The notes: generated from the letters alone by a model not told the origin. 64,000 bases of DNA from Perilla frutescens (GCA_026008535.1 BRKX01000011.1:18298001-18362000); one strand, 5' to 3'. Numbered from the stretch's first letter, positions 27,697 to 39,382 are shown. Made by a program: numbers and translations.

Positions 27697-28593
27697 ATGA
27701 GGTGTAAGAAACACCCCGCCGATCAAAGCTGCAGCGTCGGCGTCTGCGCCTCCTGCCTCCGCGAACGGCTCGTCGCCGTCATCGCCGTTCAAGCGCAGGC
27801 GCAGGCGCTGAAACAGGCACTACAAGACTGTCGTAAATCCGATTCGCAGCTGCCGCAGCCTCTTTCATTTCCCCGCTCCGTCTCGCCCTACATTTCGCGA
27901 CGGAAATCAGACACCGCTGCCGCCACGTGGCGGCCGCTCTTCTATAGCACTCCTCAGGTGGGGCCTAACGCCTCATTCACGGTCGAAATTAAGAGAAATA
28001 AGAAGAGTAGGTTTTCTTCTCTGTTTCGGGGGCTTTTCAGATCGAAGACGGATAATAAACCGGATTTCGATGTGGATCCGGTTTCTGATCCTACGGTTTC
28101 GATTAATTCCTGCTCGGCTTCCCCGGCGTGGTTCCCTAGCATTATCTCTGGCCGCCGGAAAAAGAAGGTCTCGACGTTTTCAATCGACGAAAGCGCGATT
28201 AGAGCCGGCCGGAATCGCGGCAGGGGGATGTCTCCGGTGAGGAACGCCGATCACGAAGACGAGCATTGCCACGGCGGATCGAGCGGAAACTCGTCGGACT
28301 CTCAAGGCTGGAGACAGACGCCCCGGAGGACGCCGGCGTCGACGCGGCGAGGGGGAGGGAAAGCAGCGGCGCATAGCAAAAGCTTATCGGGTTTGACGTT
28401 CTGTCTGAGTCCGCTGCTGCGGCCCAGCCCTAACCACCACTGGAATCAGAAGGTAGCGCCGCCGGAGGCGGCAGTCGCCGGAGACCCAAGGGCGACGCCG
28501 AAGCCTTACCTCTCCACAGCGGCGTCGTTTTGCAAGAATCGGTCTCGGAAACTCGCAGATTTTGGGAGGTTCCCCTACGACCCCACCTATTGA
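27697..28593 (+). CDS. Plant protein of unknown function with N-terminal Cys motif
   Basis: A single-exon frame of 298 residues, markedly more GC-rich than its surroundings. The N terminus, MRCKKHPADQSCSVGVCASC followed by LRERL, is a conserved block I associate with an uncharacterised plant family; the spacing of Cys and His resembles a small metal-binding motif (and the N-terminal Cys block of larger OCTOPUS/DUF740 proteins), but binding is not shown. A Gln/Ala-rich helix follows (residues about 27-42). The middle is basic and Ser-rich with KKSRFSSLFRGLFRSK (about 102-117), a possible membrane- or nucleus-targeting patch. The C terminus ends in RSRKLADFGRFPYDP, also conserved in my recollection. 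No transmembrane segment or enzyme motif. The ATG is the first in a long CT-rich leader. Probably a real gene; function unknown. Confidence 0.85.
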   Translation: MRCKKHPADQSCSVGVCASCLRERLVAVIAVQAQAQALKQALQDCRKSDSQLPQPLSFPRSVSPYISRRKSDTAAATWRPLFYSTPQVGPNASFTVEIKRNKKSRFSSLFRGLFRSKTDNKPDFDVDPVSDPTVSINSCSASPAWFPSIISGRRKKKVSTFSIDESAIRAGRNRGRGMSPVRNADHEDEHCHGGSSGNSSDSQGWRQTPRRTPASTRRGGGKAAAHSKSLSGLTFCLSPLLRPSPNHHWNQKVAPPEAAVAGDPRATPKPYLSTAASFCKNRSRKLADFGRFPYDPTY

Positions 28594-29680
28594 CTTTTGA
28601 CCGCGCCAGAATTACTGTTTTACCCCCACTGTTTTTTGCTCTGTTTAGGTTTGTTCTTTGTAATTTTTGTGTACATTGTTTTTCTTTCTATTTTTACTTG
28701 ACAAAAGGAAAGGAATTAAGGAACATAAATATATTTTCTTTAGATATTTTACTGTAATATATAGTGGTGCCCCTGTCACTGTGTTTATTTAGTTTGAACA
28801 AACTTTATTTTTCTTCAATTTTTTAGGTGAGTTAGAATAAAAACTTTTTTATGTGGGGTGTGGGTTGAGATAATGCATTTGCTCCCCATTAGGATTACAC
28901 TTCGATATTTGGAGTTGTGAATTTGATTATAATGGTGGGGGAGAATGTGTAATCATGCCTTCAGGGTTGACTATTTTTTTTGGATTACAAACAAAAATAA
29001 TCGTTACACCCATCGTGCATTCACACGTAAATATATTGCACACTCTTATATTTATTTGTGTTATTCATTTTTGTCAAATGTCATAACATGGACTCAAATC
29101 TCTCCTTCCTAAATTGTAATAAAACAAGTGTATTTGTATATGGGGAAAAAATCTGTATAGAATACAGAAGATTATATCCAATATACGGTTCTGGAATTTT
29201 CTCCTAATACATTCCATCAAATTTACTTATCAAATATCGCATAATGATGACATCATAAAGTTGTATGTCTAGATTTGAGTGGAAACTCTAATTTCTCCTA
29301 TATATATATATATATATATATTATTGGAGTCGTTTTTTTCTTCTTCTTTGTGGTTTTATTGAATGAAAAGCTATAATGAAATTCAAAGAAGATTGTATGG
29401 TTGGTGCAATCTTACGTTTCTCTCGATGGTATTCATAAATTTGTAATAACATGCAACATTATTCGATTTAAAAATAAATAAATAAAAAGAAGGCTTGATG
29501 CACGCACAAATATTTATTAAATAAACTATAGGAAGAAAAATTAAAGTAATAAAAGGGGATAAAACGAAATTATTTTCTAATTACAATTAAAAATCACATT
29601 TTTTTCTAACCAAAATAAGGTTTAAAAGTCATTTATATTCTTACTAAAAGGCTAAAAGTCAAATGAAGACCTTTTGGATC
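28594..29680. other. 3' flank of the 298-residue gene and intergenic
   Basis: T-rich 3' untranslated sequence probably to about 28760, then AT-rich DNA with an (AT)n run near 29300-29320. No further gene seen. Confidence 0.5.
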
Positions 29681-29689
29681 AGTGAACTG

Positions 29690-30262
29690 TGTCCATATGA
29701 ACATGATTCCTATGAGTGTGGAGAGTCGGCGGTATGGACACAGTTCATAAGAACCGTGTGCAAAATGGATGCAAAATGTTCAAAAGTGTGAAATGCACAA
29801 GTTCATACAAACCGTGTTCCAAAGTGTGCATTTTCAAGTGTGCAAAATGCACATGGAACCGTGTTAAAAACTGAACACAATTTATATATACAAGAGTTTA
29901 AAAGGTATTAAAAAACATATCACGGTTAAAAAATTAGCCCACTTTTCCATATGAACTGTGTTAAAAAAATTGGGTTAATTGTAAAAAAATTCACTATTTT
30001 TGAACGAATTTGCAATTTAAACATGACTTTTACCACGTTACATTAATAACTCAATATTTTGATTTGAAGCAAATTTGGCACTTCCAACTTTTTTTCCGAC
30101 GATCAGAACTGCGACGTGTGAATAAATGATTAAATTTAATAATTCGTTGAAAGGTGGTGAATTTTATTGCAATTAACCCTAAAAAATTAGCCCACTTTTC
30201 TTTATTAACACCGTTCAGACGAACCATGTTCAAAATCAGCGACCGTGTTAAAAAAATCTAGG
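29690..30262. repeat. Cluster of (G)AACCGTGTT-type motifs
   Basis: Variants of GAACCGTGT and its complement recur with TTCATA or CATATG neighbours near 29684, 29740, 29751, 29808, 29857, 29951, 30223 and 30240. TTAAAAAATTAGCCCACTTTTC occurs on both sides of the inserted MITE (about 29927 and 30179). The density looks like subterminal motifs of a class II element, but no ends were identified. Confidence 0.5.
29972..30180. mobile_element. MITE with GGGTTAATT-type inverted repeats (copy 2)
   Basis: GGGTTAATTGTAAAAAAATT at the left and AATTAACCCT at the right; the inner arms share GAACGAATT / AATTCGTT. The 8-mer AAAAAATT flanks both ends (29964-29971 and 30181-30188), a possible but low-complexity target duplication. 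Confidence 0.65.
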
Positions 30263-31840
30263 AGAACGGAGATTAAATGATTTGTATCAGGTCCCACTAA
30301 TTTTAATTAAGGATATTGTTGAGATACCATAAAAGTTGGGTTAAAAATTTGATTTAGGATCTTTGTTAGAAAAGATATTTTCTTTTGTATCTTGATTACA
30401 AAGAACTAGTTACACTAAACTACATACTATATGGTGAAATATCATATTCAATATGATCCATACACATTATTGTGACTTCAAATTAAAAAGTGTGAAGATA
30501 GATAGTTGGAGAGAAACCTGCCTCCTATGCTTATAGACAATTAGACATGATGTTAAGGGTAAGGGACAAGTCATGGGTAAAGAGAGGAGAGGAGAGGAGA
30601 GGAGAGGCATCAAAAAGCTAAAATATATTAGTCATGGTTGATCAATGTTTATCAACTTGCATCATCAATCAACATCATATTTCATAGATCATTGGTTCTT
30701 CCCCTTTCTTGATTTTTTTTTTATAAATATTAATATGACTTTACTTTTGTGACATGTGCTCTTCTGGAAGGCTTTCCTCAGTCAAGTAGGAAAGTGATTG
30801 AGATTTTACCTTTTGAATTCAAATATATATTAAATTAAATCAGATGTAATGTGTGATCTTGTACAGTGATATATATTGTTAAAACGGCAAACAACTCGCA
30901 TAATTTTATAAATAATTTGAGATTATCTTCTGTAGTTAGAGCTGCAAGATAGTTTAATTCATCAACAATTATTATTTAATTGAGTCTACGCTTGAGTTAT
31001 TAGGTGTGAAGTTATTCAACTATCTAGCTAGTACCCTCATTTTTCACCAAAATTATGTCAATTTGGAGCCACCTCATTAAAGTTAAAATATATATCAAGT
31101 CACACTATTACACATATGTGAAGCTATTGCTTATTTGCACTCATTATAACGGATAGAACCTATGGTGCTATTTTTTCATTTTAAGAAAACAAAAGGTAAT
31201 ATTTATAACTCAAGATCCATAGTTTGAAAGAATTTATGATTCATTCTACCAACACCTTTATTCATGATTAGTTTTGTCACACTTGATGGCTTTTCTAGTA
31301 TAATTTATCTTCTTTTATATGATTTGTATATAATTATATACGAGTAAGGAGTGAAATTTATCGAATGTGCACCATCGAATAAGGATAAGTCATAGAGAAG
31401 AGAAAAAAAAAGAAAAAAAAAGAAAAGAAAAGAAAAAGAGAATTTATAGTTGATGGTTATGAAATTGAAAGTGTGGAAGGTTGCTTGCACATTTAAGAGG
31501 GGGAGTGAGTGGGCGGCTGCTCTGGGTTGTACACCACATACACCACTCGGTTTCCCGCAATAAAAAAAGAGTGAGCGATTAATAGGCAGTGGGGCCCAAC
31601 CATTCGTTTGGTGGGACCCATCAGCCTTTACATGGAAAGGGTTTTAACGGTCAAGAAGAAAAGGTTGCTCACCAAATCTACCACCAAGCTTGTCGTCTCT
31701 CTTTAAATTTTGCTATTCTAATAATAATAATAATAATAATAATAATTTTATTTATTTTTGAGATAAAAAGAGAGCCTTGATTAATCAAAAATCAGAAAGT
31801 TTAAATACGACAATGCCTGACAATCCTTTTATTTTGTATC

Positions 31841-31885
<45 letters not shown>

Positions 31886-31890
31886 TAATT
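30263..31890. other. Intergenic with simple repeats
   Basis: A GAGAG minisatellite at about 30581-30607, an A/G tract at 31398-31440, and AAT trinucleotide runs at 31722-31746 and 31841-31883. The stretch GGTTGTACACCACATACACC and following GGTTTCCCGCAATAAAAAA (about 31526-31566) weakly resembles a SINE tail. No gene seen. Confidence 0.5.
31841..31883. repeat. (AAT)n microsatellite
   Basis: About fourteen uninterrupted AAT/ATA trinucleotides. Confidence 0.9.
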
Positions 31891-31897
31891 ATTAATA

Positions 31898-32180
31898 CTC
31901 CTTTCGTCTCATAATTGTAGTTTCTTCTTTCTTATTTCTTTTTTGACTATCCATAATTAAAATTATAATTCACTTTTTTTATTAGATGTGCATTCAGTTT
32001 TTATTTTCCATAATATATTCCTATTTAATTTTTTTTTAAATTAACAATCCTTTTATTTTGTATCATTAAGCAAGGGTATAGTATAATTTTTTTGTGTAAT
32101 TCTATTTTTCCAATTACATTAAATATGTTTTCATAATCTATGAGAAAGTTAAAGGGGCTACAATTATAGGATGAAGAGAG
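31898..32180. mobile_element. Stowaway-like MITE, 283 bp
   Basis: TA on both sides. The left end CTCCTTTCGTCTCATAATTG pairs with the right end read on the other strand, CTCTCTTCATCCTATAATTG, and both continue into TAG. Inserted just next to an AAT repeat. Confidence 0.75.
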
Positions 32181-32347
32181 TATTATTATGCTATTATAAA
32201 TATTTAATAATTATTTTTATGTAATTTTTATAAAATTATATTTTTTATCTTTACTTATTTTTTTCAATTACGAAATGGTTATTTTTAAAAATAATAATAA
32301 TTTCTGTTTAGTTTGTTTTTCATCTACTTGTTATTATTGTTTGATAA

Positions 32348-32380
<33 letters not shown>

Positions 32381-32731
32381 TTTGTTTAAAAATAATATAA
32401 GAACTTACTACAATAATAATAGTAATTTAACAAAATATAATTATCGTCTATTATGAAAATTAGATAATCCAATCCCAAAATTTGTGCAAGGTAAATGATA
32501 TATTTATGCTCTATTTCGAAATGTGTTATACATATGATGCTCTATTACTTTAATTTTACATTATATATATGTGTGTGTCTTTTATCATAGTTTTTTTTTT
32601 TTTTAGAATATATTATTAATTATTAGTGTCAACTTATTTAATTTTTATATTATATATGTAATAAAATCATAATATTATGAAAATATTATATTAATATATT
32701 AGAACCCAGCCCCGTGCTCAGTATTCACAGG

Positions 32732-32733
<2 letters not shown>
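32181..32733. other. AT-rich intergenic
   Basis: TTA/AAT trinucleotide tracts (32350-32378) and long A/T runs. No gene. Confidence 0.55.

Positions 32734-32782
<49 letters not shown>
32734..32782. repeat. (AT)n microsatellite
   Basis: About 24 AT units, the longest in the window, abutting the next MITE. Confidence 0.95.
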
Positions 32783-32787
<5 letters not shown>

Positions 32788-33475
32788 TGGTTCACATGAG
32801 AACCAATCCCCATGTGAAAACTAAGAATCAATCTCAACCACACAATATTTTATTCTTATTTAAACTTTAAACATCCATAACTTGCTCATTTTTCATTAGA
32901 TTAACGCAAATTATATATCAAATTAAAGCTCTTTTCGTGCTCTTTCATTTAAGATCCATTGTTCATATGTTCATTCGAGAATATATTTTTCGTCCATAAT
33001 AGCGTGATGTTAAACTCATAATAGCATGACAAAATATTCATGATAACATAGAAGTATACACATAATAGCATGAAAAAATATTCATAACAGCATTAAAAAT
33101 CATTCATAAAACACATAAATTTTACTCATAATAGCAGTAGTAGTGTCGTTAATAGTAAGACATTATATGTTCATACTAGCATGCATATATGTTCATACTA
33201 GCATGCATATATATATATATTCATATTAGCATGTATATATGTTCATAATAGCATGATAGTACTCTCATTTTAACATACGAAATTTATAAGAATAGACAAC
33301 GGTTTTAAAGTGTTGTCTATATGATTTCCGAAAATTATGCTCAAATATTACAAGTTTGCCATTCCGCCTTTGACCAAAAGTTGACCAAATCTTAGCCATC
33401 TAAATCAAAACAATGGATGGATGAGATAGTTCCTAGTTCCCACATGGGGTCATGGTTCTCATTTGATCCATCCTC
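32783..33475. mobile_element. MITE, 693 bp, with internal GCATG array
   Basis: The ends GGGTATGGTTCACATGAGAA and, on the other strand, GAGGATGGATCAAATGAGAA form an imperfect TIR that continues into CCCCATGTG. TA borders both ends, but the left border is in an AT run, so the duplication is uncertain. Inside (about 33000-33260) the phrase TTCATAATAGCATG and variants recur roughly every 25-35 bp. A related partial copy lies at 17445-17960. Confidence 0.65.
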
Positions 33476-33480
33476 TACAC

Positions 33481-33513
<33 letters not shown>

Positions 33514-34235
33514 AGATGTGAATGAAATGCATAAATTTCGATTTGTAATTAAGATTTAAATACATAACCTGAATGAATTTTATTTCAAATAACCAAATCA
33601 CCCTTAATGATATATTATTATGTTTTGAAACTAATTTTATTCCATGTTATAGGATTTTTGCCTTATGGACAGTAAAAATTCGAGTATCATTATTTCAGAA
33701 ACTATTAATAATAATAATAAAAATTTACGGCCTCCCAAATCTGATCATGATTCACCTTCAATTATAGTTATAAGATATCTTCTTAATATGATAATTAATT
33801 ATTTTATACTCATTTAGACTTCTTAGATGTAACCGAGAATAGAAGATTGTTGATCGAGATTTATTCAGACGTGACTATATATAATAATATAAATATGTTG
33901 CTCATAATTATATTTAAGTGTTTGCGAGCTTTTTAAACATTACACGACAAAGAAAATAAAAATAGAGAGGAATGAATATACAATTATTTAAAAATTGAGA
34001 AATTTTAAAGAAAGGAAAAGGGACAAAATGGGAGCTGCATGTATTTTCAAAGGAAATTAAATAATTAATAATGAAACAAATTTTGTTCGATTTGCTGACA
34101 AACAGTCAAAGTTGGGAACTTTTGTTGTTTGATTCTCATTGAATCTGTTTCTGATAATTTATTTTGGACTAAGAAAAAATAATTTCAAATTTTACTACCC
34201 CTACTAATCAACTATTAATAATTGCAGTGTGTGTT
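33476..34235. other. Intergenic, no gene seen
   Basis: An (AT)n run at 33481-33506, then AT-rich sequence without recognised features. Confidence 0.5.
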
Positions 34236-34237
34236 TG

Positions 34238-34455
34238 CTAAATTTTATATATATTATACCTATCAATGAATGTATATGCTCACGAACATGATTAATTGAT
34301 TAACGACAATAGTCTACGTTACATTGTATATACTCTAAAAATTTTATAGAATTTTATATATATTATAACTACTATCAATGAACATATACACTCAGAACAT
34401 TATTAATTGATTGCTGACGATAGCGTACGTTACATTATACATACTCTAAAAATGC
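34238..34455. repeat. Two-copy tandem duplication of about 108 bp
   Basis: Copy 1 (about 34238-34345) and copy 2 (about 34346-34455) share ATTTTATATATATTATA, CTATCAATGAA, ATTAATTGATT, GTACGTTACATT or GTCTACGTTACATT, and ATACTCTAAAAAT, with about 80-85% identity by eye. Confidence 0.75.
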
Positions 34456-34995
34456 CACATGGCTCATGTAGAAAATATCACAGATAATAATAATGACTTT
34501 CCTAGTTGGGAGCTGGGGTTGTCACATATATAGATACACTTAATTTGGCATAAAAAAAAATTAAAATCTTGAAACTTAAGAAAGACAGGAGAATTTGAGC
34601 ACCCCTTTTTGAAGCATAGTGAATGGAGGTTTGTAGTGGGAGATTATGAGGTCTCTTTCATGTGCAAGTATAATGTCTTCTCAATTTGGTTATATGCTTT
34701 TGCTTTTATTTGATGATTATCATTCAATTTCTTTAGACTTAAAAAAAAATTGACTATTTGCTTGTAAATCTTGCTTGGCTTCTCCATGTCCTTTTCTTAT
34801 CTTTTAAATAATCTATGCTCAAATGTATTTTTAAATAGGGGTAATATAGAAAAATAGTAATTTTAATTTCACTAAATAATTTTTTTTTTAGCCGGTATTA
34901 ACTTTAAAAAATATTGTTTTTAGCAATTTTTTAAGTTAATTTACTTAATTATATTTCATTTAAAAAAGAAAAGAATTGTGTGGTCGTTGGTGCAT
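34456..34995. other. Intergenic, no gene seen
   Basis: AT-rich, with A runs near 34551 and 34741. No gene. Confidence 0.5.
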
Positions 34996-34999
34996 CATT

Positions 35000-35165
35000 G
35001 AGTGTGTTCATGTAACATTAATTACAAATTTATAATATTGAACGAATTGAGGATGTACTATCGAGCATAGTCGTGCAACAGTGCAAATTTATACTATTAC
35101 AAAACTGAGGTTTGTACAACTGAGTGCAATCGTGCAATAGTATAAATTTACATTATTATATGATT
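35000..35165. repeat. Three degenerate tandem units of about 60 bp
   Basis: Unit starts at 35000, 35063 and 35122 (GAGTGTGTTCATG, GAGCATAGTCGTG, GAGTGCAATCGTG), each followed by CAA or TAA, a short spacer, and AAATTTATA or a close variant. Confidence 0.6.
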
Positions 35166-35444
35166 ATGATTCACAACCTAGTGAAATTTTATCCAAGTGG
35201 CTAGTTTTAAGTTAGTGGCTAGAAACATCTTTTACTGAGTCAGAATATGTTAATTTTTATAATTACTTAGTAAAATAACAACATTCTATATAAATTAATG
35301 ATATATTATTTGGCTGGATCTATTAAAATTAATTCTCTCTAAAATTTCAATTTCTAAAAGATGAGTTGATTTTTTTTTCGTCTATTTTTTAATAATTGTT
35401 TTTTATGTGTAGTCAAGCATAAATATGGTTGTAATAGACGAAGA

Positions 35445-35800
35445 GATGAGATCCTTTAGTCCAATTTTCCTATCACACTATCAAATTAATTATTTTAATA
35501 ATATTTTTTATAAAAATATTATAATATAATCAATCATAATTAGCATTTATAGATAACAATTAAAATTTTAAAAAATTATATACTCTAATTATAGAATAAT
35601 CAACCATAATAATTAATTATTAAGTACAAAAAATAAAAATTAAATAGTGAAAAAATAGTTCTAACCCTTAATTGGGTGGAATAAACTCTACTTAATAATT
35701 ATATAATTAAACTAAACAAAAAAAAAAATTAAAAAAAAAACTAATAAATTCGAAGAATTTATAAAAGTGTGATCTCAAATGATAGATCAAAGTTGGATCC
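35445..35800. mobile_element. Diverged copy of the 12263-12646 MITE family
   Basis: GATGAGATCC at the left, the family marker CCTTAATTGGGTGGAATAAA (about 35665-35685), and the following ATAATTATATAATTAAACTAA match the corresponding parts of the 12263 element. The right end is not well conserved. Confidence 0.5.
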
Positions 35801-37375
35801 TTACATATGATTAAAGCGAACTACATAATCTCAAATAAACACACACACTAGCTAAATATTAATTATAAAATAAAAAATCTTGAACCCTAACAACACCACC
35901 AATAAACACTAATTAATAATTATTAAGTAAACGCTAACAAATTAAAGCTAATTAAAGACAATTACAAATCTTAAGAATTAAATAAATAACCCCAAATAAC
36001 AGTTATCAATTGCAAACTATAAATAATAATAAATTCTAACGATATAATTAATATTAAGTCCTACTTTAACTAAAAACTTTAAGAATGATAGGGACACATC
36101 AAGCCATGCTCACGTTGGGTAGTTTAGACTTCAGAGTTTCCGAATGCTATTTTGCATTCCAATTTTACGAAAAAAAAAAACATTTTAATCTTTAATTGTT
36201 TCTTAAATTTTACTATATTTAAGTGACTACCATATTTTTTTATATATATATTACTAAAAAATAATAAAAGAAATATTTCCTCACTTGTTTATATTGCTTG
36301 CGTGTATCTTCAAGATTAATTTATATTATATTTATTCTTTACACTATTCATTTGATTTAAACAATTATGTACTTCCATCGAGATTGTCTTATGAGTTAAA
36401 CTTCATTAGATAAGTTAAAATTTGGATCCAAACTCATATTTAATCACATATTTATAATTTTGATTGTGTTTGGATCTTGACTTGTCGTAGATATTATATT
36501 TTGACTCATACATACGACTATCCTACCCAAGACTATATATATACATATGTATACAATATATGGTATATTAGTATTGGTTATAGAATGTGAATTGTTTGTA
36601 ACATTTAATTATTTTAATTTGAGCTCATATTACTCATAATCTAGTTTCTTCTTCTTTTTATTATTTTTCATTCAAATATTAGTTCGAAATATGAATAATT
36701 GGACCTCGATTGTGGAATCTTAATCATATAATAATGAAATAGTAAATGGATAAAGTGGCATAGTATCTTAGACTAGCTAACAGTGATCATTCATGTTCTA
36801 AAACATACTTACAACTTTCTATAATCCAATTTCTCCAAAATTAGGTTTAAATTAAAAGTTTGTGGTTTGTCTTATTTAAATTATTAGTTACCAAAAATAG
36901 CTGCTTATTTCAAAAGCAGTCTTTAACAGTTCCAGTTAATTATACAGATGTGAATGGATAAATCAGGGCTTCATCTGGTGTGAATGATTTATGGTCATTA
37001 ATTTCGAAAAAAATATATTATTTCATCTGTCCCATAATTGTATCAGTCCCTCCAATTTAATGTACTTGGAAACTTAAAAGTTGTATAAATTTTTCCTACC
37101 ATAACCTTACTTGATTATCCAAAATAAAAGGATTTTTAATTTAAAAGAATATATTAAATAAGGGTATTAGGGAAATGAAAATTTAATACATATTAAATGA
37201 ATAAAGTGGACTATAATTTTTGAATGGCCATAAAAGGAATAAGAGATTTTACTCATAAATGACAATGTGAACGATGAAGAATATAATATTATGTGTTTTT
37301 TCTTAAAATCAAAGTGAAATTTAGAATATTATTAAGATGAACATTCAGAAATGACAAAGCGAACAATGAGGTGAT
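35801..37375. other. Intergenic with a fold-back element
   Basis: An inverted repeat at about 36375-36535 pairs GATTGTCTTATGAGTTAAAC... with a right arm whose complement contains GATAGTCGTATGTATGAGTC, and inner AAAATTTGGATCCAAAC with TTGTGTTTGGATC. 37025-37250 has Stowaway-like CCATAATTGTA and CTATAATTTTTG halves, but the ends do not pair well. No gene seen. Confidence 0.5.
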
Positions 37376-37379
37376 CTTT

Positions 37380-37620
37380 GGTACATCAGATATACATAAG
37401 ATTTTATTTCATACTGAAAAAAAGTATCACTCACAATACTTAAAAAGTATCATTTCTAACATTAAAAACTATCGCGTTTATTTTACTGAAAATTAACATT
37501 TTTGCAATTATTACTATTTTTTTATTGAAAAATGTATCTTTTCTACTACTAAAAAATATGATTGCTAACATTGAAAAGTATCATACATTTTTATCTGACT
37601 GAAGTAGTTCAGTGCAACGT
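37380..37620. repeat. AAAAAGTATCATT repeat cluster
   Basis: AAAAAGTATCA and close variants recur about five times (37420-37590), spaced 30-60 bp, with CTAACATT between several. The element it belongs to is unknown. Confidence 0.5.
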
Positions 37621-38370
37621 GTATGCCCCAAGTATTTGCCATTAATAATATAAGAATATCATATGGGGTTTTATTTTTATTTTTTTAAATCAAAGTGAAA
37701 TTAAGAATATTATTAAGATGAGCAATCACTAAAATAGTCGAGAAAGTCATCTATAAAGTTTGGATGTTCGACCCAACAACACGAGAGCTAGAGAACTCGT
37801 TGGTAGCCATAGCAGGACGAAGCCAACACATTGACGTTAGCTATGAGTCTACGACAAACATGACACACTATAAAAAAATTGTTGTGTTGTATTACACTTC
37901 ACTGGAATTACAACTGAAGTACAAAAAGGTAGAAGGAGCAGAAGAATAACAATTACGATATAAACTGAATTTAAACAAAGCAAATAGACTGGAACCGATG
38001 TGCAGATTCCGGCAATCCGAGTCGAGGGGACCTCTCTCCGCAAGACAAATACGTCCCGGCTAGTGCTCACGGTTTGGCGGTTGTCTTTCAAAGATGAAAC
38101 GGCTTCGTCCTTCCGGCAGTAGCACCACAAATCCGGCAAGGCTCCGGCGAACTAGACAACGTCGAGAACTGGAAGCTTTGACTCGAAGGGATTCGTATGC
38201 AACAATATGAAGATGTGTTCGTTTATGCAGAATGTAGCATTTGGATCCATGCAGGATGTCCTATTTATAGGCACATCTCCACTGCAGGGGACAGCTAGGG
38301 TTTGAGGGCATTCAAACCTGGTGTTGTAACCCCCCTGGAGTTACAGCTTTGCCGTTAAGCTCTCCAGGAG

Positions 38371-38525
38371 TTACCTTCTGCAGATGTAGCATTTGGATCC
38401 ATGCAGGTGAGTTACCTTCTGCACATGTAGCATTTGGATCCTGCAGGTTTACCTTCTGCAGATGTAGCATTTGGATCCATGCAGGTGAGTTACCTTCTGC
38501 ACATGTAGCATTTGGATCCTGCAGG
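38371..38525. repeat. Higher-order tandem repeat in the LTR U3
   Basis: Four units start with TTACCTTCTGCA at 38371, 38412, 38449 and 38490. They alternate in type (…GGATCCATGCAGGTGAG and …GGATCCTGCAGGT), giving a 78-bp two-unit repeat present twice, nearly identical. A fifth partial unit lies next to the TATA box near 38225. Confidence 0.9.
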
Positions 38526-38720
38526 TTGTAACCCCCCTGGAGTTAGGAGTTACCTTCTGCAGATACCGACATGTGTCCCTTGTCGGCTTGGGAGGAGTTA
38601 CTTTCGGTTACTGTCCAGCCCACTAAATCCACCAGCTCACCAGCTTCAGGTGTTGAAGGCTCTTAACTCATGGGAGTTACACCCTTCAAGCTGGACAAGC
38701 ACCATGTGCACACACGTCCC

Positions 38721-39038
38721 GGACCCGGATAGCCGATCCGCCGACCCGCTTCACGACCTGACCGTTTCTGTACCGTAAAACTGATACGGCTAAGCCCCGA
38801 AAGTCCACGTACGCCCAAAGTCAAAGTCCGAGGACGGGCTCGGGCACAGGCACGGGCACGGGCCAACCGTTTCTGGACCCGGATAGCCGATCCGCCGACC
38901 CGCTTCACGACCCGACCATTTCTGTACCGTAAAACTGATACGGCTAAGCCCCGGAAGCCCACGTACGCCCAAAAGTCTACCCAAAGTCAAAGTCCGAGGA
39001 CGGGGACGGGCTCGGGCACGGGCGGGTGCGCGCGTGTG
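38721..39038. repeat. Tandem duplication of about 154 bp in the LTR U3
   Basis: GGACCCGGATAGCCGATCCG begins each copy (38721 and 38875). The copies share the run through TTCTGTACCGTAAAACTGAT and CACGTACGCCCAAA to a GGGCTCGGGCAC stretch; copy 2 has a short insertion. Identity is above 90% by eye. Confidence 0.9.
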
Positions 39039-39382
39039 TGCGAGTGTGGGCTCATGGCCCACATCTTTGTGCACTTAGTTACTTCACTTAAGTGTTAATA
39101 CACTTCTTAACTTGATTAAGAAATCAATGTGGGATTATTTAATGTGTCTGAAACACATTATCCACACACCATAAATGTCCAATCGTGTGACCAACTTCAA
39201 CCATTTATTTCTCACTCACCGAAAATCGGATTTGAGCAAATAAAAATACTACGATTATCTACTCACAACATAGAACAATCGTACGGTATTTAATTCCTCC
39301 AAAATTAAATATCCCGATCACGAAAAATCGGATAAAAATGAGTCAAAACTCACTTTATTAAATCCTATTTTCCAACAAAAAT

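Larger units (their letters stand above)
37880..39377 (-). mobile_element. Solo LTR of an LTR retrotransposon, 1498 bp
   Basis: Bounded by TGTTG (37880) and CAACA (39377), with the 5-mer AAAAT on both sides (37875-37879 and 39378-39382): a complete LTR with its target duplication and no internal region. Orientation is minus: CTATAAATAG (38270-38261) is a good TATA box about 1.1 kb into the LTR, leaving about 380 bp of R/U5. U3 carries two internal repeat systems (38371-38525 and 38721-39038) and is GC-rich. No primer-binding site or coding sequence flanks it. The TGTTG ends are usual for Ty1/Copia but do not decide the class. ORFs predicted inside (38349-39074) are not genes. Confidence 0.85.

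Noticed and set aside
27404..28374. Minus-strand ORFs opposite the 298-residue gene
   Set aside because: Shadow frames of a GC-rich coding region; no domain or conserved motif, while the plus-strand frame has conserved termini.
38349..39074. Several overlapping ORFs on both strands in GC-rich DNA
   Set aside because: They lie wholly inside the tandem repeats of the solo LTR, and their repetitive translations follow the repeat units.
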